A stretch of DNA of 64,000 bases, from assembly GCA_016711705.1 (NCBI GenBank), contig JADJSK010000007.1, positions 124,001-188,000 of the forward strand, in the 5' to 3' direction. The notes beneath the pieces are model-generated. The model saw only the letters and a program-made list of their open reading frames with translations, had not been told where the DNA came from and made no database searches. Position numbers and translations under genes: made by a program. Below are positions 56,662 through 64,000 of this stretch, one piece after another. Each line of letters starts with the position of its first letter. Within the stretch, counting starts at the first letter, position 1. Source of the DNA: Candidatus Brachybacter algidus. GTDB lineage: Bacteria; Bacteroidota; Bacteroidia; Chitinophagales; Saprospiraceae.

Positions 56662-57262
56662 CTTCGATAAATTTTATTATTTGTCTCAAAGATTCTTTTT
56701 TCTTTCCGCGTTTAAGACACTCGTTCAGAGTTTCTAAATCGAAACGATAAAATTCCTCCCTTTCAATACGTAAATCATCAATTAAAAAGCTTTTTGCTTC
56801 CTTTAAAGATCGAATTTGAATATTAGAAGTAGTCCATATTATATCACATAACGCCTTAGATGGATTAGCTATCAGAAAAGATAAATCACCAATTCTGACT
56901 GGCTTTAAACCTATTGAAAAGACATTTGTCGTTACATTTCTATAATTAAAAATGCCAATAGGTGTCTTAATTGTAAGCTTTCGTTTCAGTGTAGCAGACT
57001 CTGTGATTCGAACTATTTCCGGAATTAGTTGCCAGTATTCCAAAGCAGAAAATAATGAAATATAGGAAGGGCCATAGATTAGATTGGCAGCATTAAATTT
57101 AAGATACAATTCTTGCTCTACACTCTCCTTCTTTGTATACCATCCTTTCCTCAATTTAATCAATAATCCTTTCGATACCTCATACGAGATCTTATCGTTA
57201 GGCCTTGAATAATCATTAAACTGAATCTTCAATACTTCATGAGGAAAAACACCTTTGAGCAT
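56651..57262 (-). CDS. AbiEi-like antitoxin and autoregulator
   Basis: I choose the ATG at 57262 (MLKGVFPHEV), because the frame upstream has only a TTG. About 203 residues: an N-terminal winged-helix (KISYEVSKGLLIKLRKGWYTKK), the AbiEi-like core GPSYISLFSALEYWQLIPE, and IGIFNYRNVTTNVFSIGLK and SKALCDIIW. As in type IV AbiE systems, it should repress its own operon and counter the toxin gene that overlaps it. A pair of 23-bp direct repeats upstream is the likely operator. Confidence 0.85.
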   Translation of the reverse strand: MLKGVFPHEVLKIQFNDYSRPNDKISYEVSKGLLIKLRKGWYTKKESVEQELYLKFNAANLIYGPSYISLFSALEYWQLIPEIVRITESATLKRKLTIKTPIGIFNYRNVTTNVFSIGLKPVRIGDLSFLIANPSKALCDIIWTTSNIQIRSLKEAKSFLIDDLRIEREEFYRFDLETLNECLKRGKKKESLRQIIKFIEGVE

Positions 57263-57327
57263 GTTGAATGTTATTTTAAGATGCAATAAACGGATTATTT
57301 CCGATTATGCATACTTTATTTTACATT

Positions 57328-57383
57328 TTGTAACAAAACAAGGGGTGTTTTGGCGAATTCTTGTAACAGAACAAGGGGTGTTT
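57328..57383. promoter_or_regulatory. Two 23-bp direct repeats upstream of the AbiEi-like gene
   Basis: TTGTAACAAAACAAGGGGTG plus TTT (57328-57350) recurs at 57361-57383 with one mismatch, starts 33 bases apart, about three helical turns. They sit 66 bases upstream of the antitoxin start, so they are good operator candidates for AbiEi autoregulation. Confidence 0.55.
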
Positions 57384-57538
57384 GAAAGTTTGGGGTTTGA
57401 TGCTTGGGGTTTGAAGTTTGTAATATGATCGTATTCATAACCTCTTTAGCCAGTTACACAGGACAGTTTCATCTTCGCGAACTGGTGCACTATTAACTGG
57501 CAACTGGTGCACTATATAGAGTCATAATATGCTGCCAA

Positions 57539-58528
57539 CTATTCACCGCCCCACGTCAATAAAACCTCCACAATCCTCCCCGCCGTTTTCCCATCCCACA
57601 TCTCAGGAATTGATCCTTTTTTCCATTCTCCTGCAAATAGTTTGTCCATCGCAGGCGGAATGGCATTAGGATTGGTACCCAATAATTCATTCGTGCCCAT
57701 AGTAATTGTCTCAGGACGTTCGGTATTATCCCTCAAGGTCATGCATGGTATGCCCATCACGGTAGTTTCTTCTGTAATGCCGCCACTATCCGTAATGACA
57801 GCTTTTGAATTCTTAACTAAATAATTGAATTCCAAATAACCCATTGGCTCAACCATGTGCAAATTAGAATAAGCAATCCCTGTCTTTTCAATCATGGAAG
57901 CTGTCCTGGGATGTACCGGAAATATTAACGGTATTCCATTTGAAGATTCAACAATTTTATGTATTAATTTATTTAATTGGTCACCGACATCCACATTTGC
58001 AGGACGATGCAGAGTCATCACAATATATTCACCTATTTTTAGATCCAATTTATCAAAGTAGTCAGGTTTTCTGAAATACGGCATCTGTTTTAACAGAGTA
58101 TCTATCATGGTATTTCCGACAAAATGAATTTTCTCATCAGATACTCCTTCCTTTTTTAAATTTTGATTTGCCGATTCTGAAGTTGTAAAAAATAGATCTG
58201 AAATTGCGTCCGTCACCAATCTGTTGATCTCCTCCGGCATAGTAAGGTCTCCCGAACGAATACCAAAAATCGCCTTTTCATAGCCGATCATAATAGCCGC
58301 AGTTTGCTCTGCCTGACTGCCACCGCCGGCACCCAGATTCAAGTGTGGTTCAGGAATTCCAAGTTGTGTAAAAAAATCACCGCTCATCTTATTGTCGTAG
58401 TGCTGACCTGTGTGAACCAACCTATAATTTATATTTTCACCATTGGACTTTGCCGTTTCAATTGCTTCTATTATAGGTGCAATTTTCATGAAGTTAGGTC
58501 TGGCACCAGCTATTATATCAATGATCAT
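57539..58528 (-). CDS. UDP-GlcNAc 2-epimerase-like protein with internal deletion
   Basis: A 329-residue WecB-family protein. It starts IIDIIAGARPNFMKIAPII and has LVHTGQHYDNKMSG, LTMPEEINRLVTDAIS, HRPANVD, HPRTASMIE and DSGGITEETT. However, between residues 85 and 90 (GYEK to GIRSGD, at about 58258-58278) some 35 residues are missing that in relatives hold the VxGDxxST and HVEAG catalytic loops. The frame stays open, so the deletion is in frame. The protein probably has no normal epimerase activity, unless the gap is an assembly artefact. Confidence 0.8.
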   Translation of the reverse strand: MIIDIIAGARPNFMKIAPIIEAIETAKSNGENINYRLVHTGQHYDNKMSGDFFTQLGIPEPHLNLGAGGGSQAEQTAAIMIGYEKAIFGIRSGDLTMPEEINRLVTDAISDLFFTTSESANQNLKKEGVSDEKIHFVGNTMIDTLLKQMPYFRKPDYFDKLDLKIGEYIVMTLHRPANVDVGDQLNKLIHKIVESSNGIPLIFPVHPRTASMIEKTGIAYSNLHMVEPMGYLEFNYLVKNSKAVITDSGGITEETTVMGIPCMTLRDNTERPETITMGTNELLGTNPNAIPPAMDKLFAGEWKKGSIPEMWDGKTAGRIVEVLLTWGGE

Positions 58529-58678
58529 GTTTTATTTATGCTGAGTTAACTAAAAGAACTCACTTTGATTAATCCAATAAAAGGTTTGGGGTTTGAGGTT
58601 TGGAGTTTGTTGTTTGCCAAGAATTAAAAGAATTATTTGTGGTATTATATCAAAATTATAAAACTAATTTACATTCTG

Positions 58679-59907
58679 TTAAGTGGCATTGTTAAAGGTT
58701 GTTTTAATGACTTCCAACATGCTGTCGGCCAATTTTTTCCTGTCAAAATCATTGGCAAGATTTAGTGCAACCCTTTTTAATTGTTATAAAAATCAACATC
58801 CATCATCAATTTTTCTATTGAAGCAATTAAATCGGTTTCATTCTCTGGTTCAAAACAAATTCCTGCTTTATACCTTTCAATTATTCCTTTGGCTTCCCCT
58901 TCTACTCCAAGTAAAATAGGTTTTTGCATTGCTGCGTTTTCAAATATCTTTGAAGGAATGACGGTCTTAAATGTATCAGATTTTTTCAACGGCACCAGTG
59001 AAACATCCGTAATACTAATGTATTCATTGATCAAATCTTTGCTAACTGAATCTAAAAAAGTGCAATTTTTTACATTTAAATTTTTTGCCAACAATTTGAT
59101 TTTCTCTTTTTCTGCTCCATTTCCTATGTATAAAAAATGAATCCTTTCATCCATTATTTTGGCTGCAGTTTCAATAATAAAATCCAATTTGTGTGCCATC
59201 CCATGTGTTCCGATGTAACCGATCACAAATTTATTTTCAAGATTTAATTGTTTAACTAAATCAGAATTTTTCGGTAAATATTTAAACTTATCGAGCATTA
59301 CACCATTTTTTACAATGTGTATTTTGTCAGCATTAACTCCCCACTCCAACAGTTTCTCCTTGAAGGTATCCGTTACGACCACTATACTTGCGGCTCTTTT
59401 GTACAACCACCTTTCTATCCATTCCAGAAATACAAAAACCTTGCTATCAGACTTCATGGCACTCACTGCCTTAATGGATTCCGGCCAGAGATCTCTTACC
59501 TCCATGATCCAGGGCTTTCTTTTAAATATGGCAAGCAAGCAGCCACTCACTGCGGTAAAAAATTGTGGTGATGTGGCCACAATTATATCGCACCCCTGAA
59601 ATAAGCCGACGAAAAAAGATGTCAAACTGTAACTTACATAATCCAAAATTCTCTTAACAAAACCCTCGTTGGCAGTGATATAACTCCAGACTCTAATGAC
59701 TGTAACACCATCTTGCAGAGTTTTGCTGAATAATTTATTCTTATAGCCTTCGAAAACTTTTCCTTGAGGAAAATTAGGCGCACAGGTAATTATTGTAACA
59801 TCTGCGCCATTCCTCACCCACTGTTGGATATGTTCATAAGTCCTCGATGCAGGTGCGTTGACCTCTGGCGGATAATTATCCGAAAGAAACAGTATTTTAA
59901 TTTTCAT
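58679..59907 (-). CDS. GT4 glycosyltransferase (WbuB-like), frameshifted near the C-terminus
   Basis: A glycosyltransferase of the WbuB type: KILFLSDNYPPEVNAPASRTYEH, CAPNFPQGKVFEGYKN, ATSPQFFTAVSGCLL, EVRDLWPESIKAV, IGYIGTHGMAHKLDFI and PSKIFENAAMQKPILLG. The uninterrupted frame stops at 58777 after FYNN, but the next frame continues LKRVALNLANDFDRKKLADSMLEVIK to a stop at 58679. One missing T near 58775-58780 explains this. I choose ATG 59907 with AGGTGG seven bases before it over the GTG at 59916. Confidence 0.82.
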
Positions 59908-59916
59908 TTCTGCCAC

Positions 59917-61426
59917 CTAAATCTCCGAAATAATTGTTTTTAATTGTTGTTTAAATTCCACGATCAAGACATTGGCAGATGATGTGCTTTGATTCCAATA
60001 TTCTGCAAATTCATATTTTTCCAACTCAAAGGTTTACCATTCCCTGAAAATCTATTTTAATGTTTTCATTAATCGAAATAGAATTATAATCTAAACTTAT
60101 TTCACAGCCTGGATGAAAATGGAAATAAGCCTTTGATGAAATAATATTATTTAAATCACCTTTTAATACATCCTCTATATAAAGTGAGTTTTCTTTGATT
60201 TCAAATTTTCTTTCATGTATAATTCCAAAATTCTTATATCCATCATGACTTGCCTTAACGGTTGAATCATTATCTATTTGCAGGATTGTTTTAGCCCTTC
60301 GCCCCACTCTGAATCCAGCCCAAACTTTAGATGAATTTTCGTCATTTACGACTACTGTATTGTGACTAATTGTAGATCTTTCCTTTTGACGTTTGTCTCC
60401 TATTTCATAAGTAGATGTTCCGGTATCTACCAAAATAGGTTTATTGTCATAATTCAAAACAAAATTAAAAGTATCGGCATGTGCATGTCCCGGAATGTAA
60501 TCAGGGCCAATGTTTCCCGTGTCAACAATACATTCCAATTTACCGAAATTGTATCTTCTGTAACCTGAATCCTTCAGTAGAATGAATTCAAAACTAATAT
60601 TCAAATATTTAGCATAATCAAACAGTTGTTTACTATCCGGAGCAATACTTTTAGCGCTATCGTTCAATAATGGAGTTTCACCATTGGTAAAAGTCATGTT
60701 TCGCAACCAGGAAAGCATGACCTCTGCATTTCTCTGAAATAATACTTTCAGCTCAGTACCAAGTATTTCATTTTTTGAAGCTAATTGATAACAGTCCAAG
60801 ACCCTAAACAACATATGTTGATGATACATCGTGCTGAGTTCAAAGTGCGCTCCGTCGTCTAAAATTTGTTCTTTCAATTCTGCTGAAAGTATTGATTCTG
60901 CTTTTTTATAAAGCTTTCCATCATTGAGATAATTTGATGCAAAATAAAGTCCAAATCCATTTTCTAACAAGTGGTTTCCTAGTAAATGATATTCAGGATG
61001 ATGAAACAATCGATAAGCATCCTCATGGATAAATCGGTCTATTTTCTCCTCTTTGATTTGGTGTTTTATCAAAAACTTTATCCAGTTGATAAGCCTGAGT
61101 GATGTTGGAAAAGATTCCAGTCCATCAATTAATTTGTCCTTGGAATTTATGTAATTATCAATTAATAATTTACCATCTTGCTCACTGATTCCATCTTGCA
61201 TCAGAAACTCAAAGTAATTGATGTTGTAGGTCCACAGCTTGCCATTTTTGCTGTAATTCCAATCAATTTCTGATTCAAATTTGACTTCCTTATAGAGGAA
61301 ATTAAATGTATTATTTCCTTTCCATGTTTTATTTAATTGAATAAATGGTTCAAAATTTAATTTTTGATCTTCAACATAAACAAAACTCGGAATGGCGCTT
61401 TTCCATCCAATTTTCCTCAAAATCAA
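59917..61426 (-). CDS. Heparinase II/III-like protein, frameshifted near the C-terminus
   Basis: Protein with an N-terminal alpha/alpha toroid (YHLLGNHLLENGFGLYFAS, TMYHQHMLFRVLDCY) and a C-terminal beta-sheet domain (IPGHAHADTFNFVLNYDNKPILVDTGTSTYE), as in heparinase II/III and alginate lyases; in capsule loci such proteins cleave or trim the growing polymer. One frame ends at 60026 with GMVNL, but removal of one T there gives NLELEKYEFAEYWNQ in the next frame and a C-terminal stretch that stops at 59917, one base before the glycosyltransferase region begins. Confidence 0.82.
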
Positions 61427-61861
61427 ATAGTAAATTCTATAACTGATTTGTTTCAGCTTAAGATACCGGAGGGTATGGTAGTATAGAATTAGTTTAGTAA
61501 GGATTGGTTAATTTATTTTTGTGCAAAATCCCATGTTAGAATGTAAATAATCATTTGATTTTAAGTTAATTATACGCAAAATAAATTTTGCAGACACCAG
61601 AACGTAGGTTAACTTACGCTCAGCATTCCATAGCGAATGAAGTATAATAATTTAAAGCAAAAACTATGATCGTGAAAGTTCGGCGTAGGTTAACCTACGT
61701 CGGGGTGTCACCAAAGTTTACTTTGAAAGAAAAAAAAGATGTGTATAAACCCTAGCTTGCAGAGGCTTGCCCGAGTTAAAAGGCGGGGGTGCTGGCAGGC
61801 GGGATGAGTTTCTGCTAATTAAATACTTCGTAAATAACAATTAAAAATTAACACCTAACAA
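61427..61861. other. Intergenic gap with fold-back element
   Basis: No gene is seen. It contains the 117-bp fold-back at 61593-61709 and, at about 61765-61790, GCTTGCCCGAG followed by AAAAGGCGGGGG, which resembles an internal part of the MITE copies without their ends. Confidence 0.45.
61593..61709. repeat. 117-bp fold-back repeat
   Basis: GACACC at the left and GGTGTC at the right are inverted. Inside lie ACGTAGGTTAAC (about 61602) and GCGTAGGTTAACCTACG (about 61683-61699), themselves palindromic and repeated. This gives a strong stem at each end around a 60-base loop. Confidence 0.65.
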
Positions 61862-63976
61862 TTAAACTTCCATCCACATCCCCGTCTTCAGCGACTCTAC
61901 CGCCAATATCGCAGCGCGTGAAGTATTGTATATTTCATCAAATGAAATCAGGGATTTTCCACCATTTTTCAACAATTCATTCCACTTTGTAAATTGTTCT
62001 TTATGCCCTTTGTCTTGTGTTTTCTTCATTTTACTTTTTGAGTAACCAAAGAATTCGGCGCTTCTGAAATTGTCGATCAGGATATTTTTTTGCTGACTGT
62101 AGATCTCTATTTTTTCCTTAGGATATGATTTACTGCCATTAGAGAAATAATTAATTACACCGGACGAACCGTTTTTATATTTCAATAAAATGGACGCATT
62201 ATCAGTATTTGAAGTGGTATTATTACCCATCGCATTCATGATCACTTTTTCTACCTGACTTCCCGCAAAAAAAGAAATAAGGTCGATATAGTGACAAGCC
62301 TCACCGATGATCCTTCCCCCTCCGGATTCCATATCATGCACCCAACTACTGTCAGGAATAAATCCGGCATTCATAGTGGCAATTATCTGTATCGGAGTAT
62401 TGTCATCAAGTAGTTCTTTTGCAGCTATAGAAAATGGCGAAAATCTTCTGTTAAATCCAACAGTTACTATCTTCCCACTTTTTCAACAGCCGATTTAATT
62501 GTTTCTATTTCATCCAGTGTTAATGCCAAAGGTTTTTCGACAAATACATGTTTTCCTGCATTTAACGATTCTATGACCTGACTTGCATGCGCGCCATGTC
62601 TGGTCGTGATGACCACTGCATCTACATCAACATCTTCAAGTATATCCTGATATCTGCTGGTAGAAAAAGGTATTTTATATTTTTTAGCCAGTGTGGTTCC
62701 GGATAATCCTTTTGCACTGGCGATGTATTTAATATTGGCATTTAATTCCTTCAACAATGGAACGATCATCGCTCCTGCAAAATTTCCCGCTCCAATGATA
62801 CCGATAGTCCCTACAGACTTTACGAACAATTGTTCGCCTACATTGACTTTCGTGCTTCCCCAAGGTCCATCAACGTTGTATTTTAGGATGGATGCGATAG
62901 ATTTGCTATTGCCCATGTCACCATAGATTTCCTGATAGTTTTCAAGATCAACTATTTCAGTGATTAATGCATTTACATTGACTGATTTTTTAGAGATTGC
63001 CTGCAACACAGCTTCGAAATTTCTTTGTTCAGTCCATCTTACAAAGCCAATAGGGATAATCCATTCCCTTTCTGCTCATATTCTTCTTCATATCTTCCGG
63101 GCCCATAAGAACAGGAAACCTGAAAAGTCAATTCTTTTCATAAAAATCTGCTCTCTGAATATCAAGACCTATCACACCAACCAATACGATACGCCCTCTT
63201 TTGCGACACATTTTTGCCGCTTGACTGATCACATCGTTTGACTTGGTAGATGCGGTGATGAGGACTGCATCGGCACCAATATTATTGGTCATGGAAAGAA
63301 TAATATTCGCAGGGTCTGAATTTGGATCAATTTTCACAGCTTCTAAACCGAGTTTTTTCGCCAGTTCCACTTTTGATCCATCAAAATCTAAACCGATCAC
63401 TCTGCAGCCATTCGCCTGTAACAGTTGCGCTGCCATCAATCCGATAAGGCCTAAACCTGTCACGATAATGGTCTCTCCGAAAGTTGGTTGTATGAGCCTT
63501 ATCCCTTGAAGTCCTATCGCACCGATCACTGTAAAAGCTGCTTCATCGTAAGAAACTCCATCAGGTATTCTTACCACCAGATTATTGGGAATACAAACCA
63601 CTTCTGCATGATTGCCATTGGAAATAACGCGATCTCCAACCTTAATATCGTTGACTCCGGCACCTACGGAGATTACTTCCCCGGCATTGCAATAACCTAG
63701 TGGAAGTGGCTCTCCAAGTTTTCTGAATACGGCATCCATGGTTGGTTTTAAACCATCCGTTTTGATCTTTTGGATCACTTGCAATACTTTTTCAGGCTGC
63801 TGTCTCGCCTTGTTGATCCAACCTGCCTTACCGAATTCTACGAGCATGCGTTCAGTGCCCAGAGAAACCAAAGTCCGGTGAGTTCGGATCAAGACACATC
63901 CACGTCGTACTTCCGGCACCGGTACTTCTTCCAGAATAGTATTACCTGATTTAAGATCTTGAACTATTTGTTTCAT
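61862..63976 (-). pseudogene. Bi-domain oxidoreductase (Zn-type dehydrogenase fused to Gfo/Idh/MocA), fragmented
   Basis: The expected protein of about 700 residues is visible in pieces. Piece one (63976 to 63128) is a medium-chain dehydrogenase with GYCNAGEVISVGAGVNDIKVGDRV and VTGLGLIGLMAAQLLQ. Piece two (63009 to 62467) carries the Rossmann motif GIIGAGNFAGAMIVPLLKE and HVFVEKPLALTLDEIE. Piece three (62374 to 61862 plus its upstream frame) has FNRRFSPFSIAAKEL and GGGRIIGEACHYIDLI. Four one-base indels (near 63131, 63087, 63081 and 62482) restore it. Such enzymes accompany capsule synthesis. Confidence 0.8.
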
Positions 63977-64000
63977 TTATCTTATTAGTTAAATTGAGGA

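Overview
The window looks like one contig from a low-GC member of the Bacteroidota, most likely a Saprospiraceae-type environmental bacterium. Evidence: four secreted proteins end in type IX secretion (T9SS) C-terminal sorting domains; there are giant PKD/Ig-like adhesins, dockerin- and cohesin-like domains and a FISUMP lipoprotein; Shine-Dalgarno sites are nearly absent; and the best promoter matches the Bacteroidota pattern TTTG-N20-TAnnTTTG. There are no rRNA or tRNA genes and no CRISPR array.

Layout. 1-7.0 kb: two tandem paralogous T9SS proteins (the first is cut by the window edge), each ending in regulatory-like, dockerin-like, cohesin-like and sorting domains. 7.2-18 kb: single housekeeping or accessory genes (AlkB-like dioxygenase, TetA-like MFS pump, NmrA-like and DoxX-like proteins, DUF1801, RibD-type reductase, S9 dipeptidyl peptidase, COG4705 membrane protein). 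18.1-23.8 kb: a FISUMP lipoprotein and a tightly packed TetR-led operon coding for small membrane proteins, a frameshifted T9SS protein, a lipoprotein, a Tll0287-like haem protein, a DUF302 protein and a small cupin, with a near-perfect 20-bp palindrome before the first gene. 24-32.2 kb: hydrolases, a methyltransferase with a probable frameshift at its start, DUF1826, cupin, AhpD-like, DUF1648, a rifampin ADP-ribosyltransferase (Arr), an SRPBCC remnant, and an ArsR-SRPBCC operon with a clear promoter and operator. 32.5-33.3 kb: a decayed IS5-type transposase. 33.5-40.5 kb: lysA, hutI with a thioredoxin-fold/SPOR protein, a PIG-L deacetylase, and a radical SAM plus TIGR03915-type DNA-metabolism pair. 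41.2-46.8 kb: an 1886-aa adhesin with seven near-identical repeats of about 92 residues.

47-64 kb is a surface-polysaccharide locus, all on the minus strand: two WecB-type epimerases (one with an in-frame deletion), three GT4 glycosyltransferases, ManC, Gmd and Fcl (the route from mannose-1-phosphate to GDP-L-fucose), a heparinase II/III-like protein and a bi-domain oxidoreductase. Two AbiE-type toxin-antitoxin modules (one broken) and a repeat-flanked four-helix-bundle gene sit inside this locus.

The main non-coding signals are: a four-copy MITE-like fold-back family with 13-bp terminal inverted repeats (17.7, 23.9, 28.2 and 40.5 kb) that inserts beside 3' ends of genes; word-like degenerate tandem repeats in many intergenic gaps; a 117-bp fold-back at 61.6 kb; and two stretches of implausible homopolymer G/C sequence (26.1 and 52.8 kb). 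At least nine single-base or small-indel disruptions restore clear homology when corrected. Together with the homopolymer blocks, they suggest that part of the fragmentation is sequence error rather than biology.
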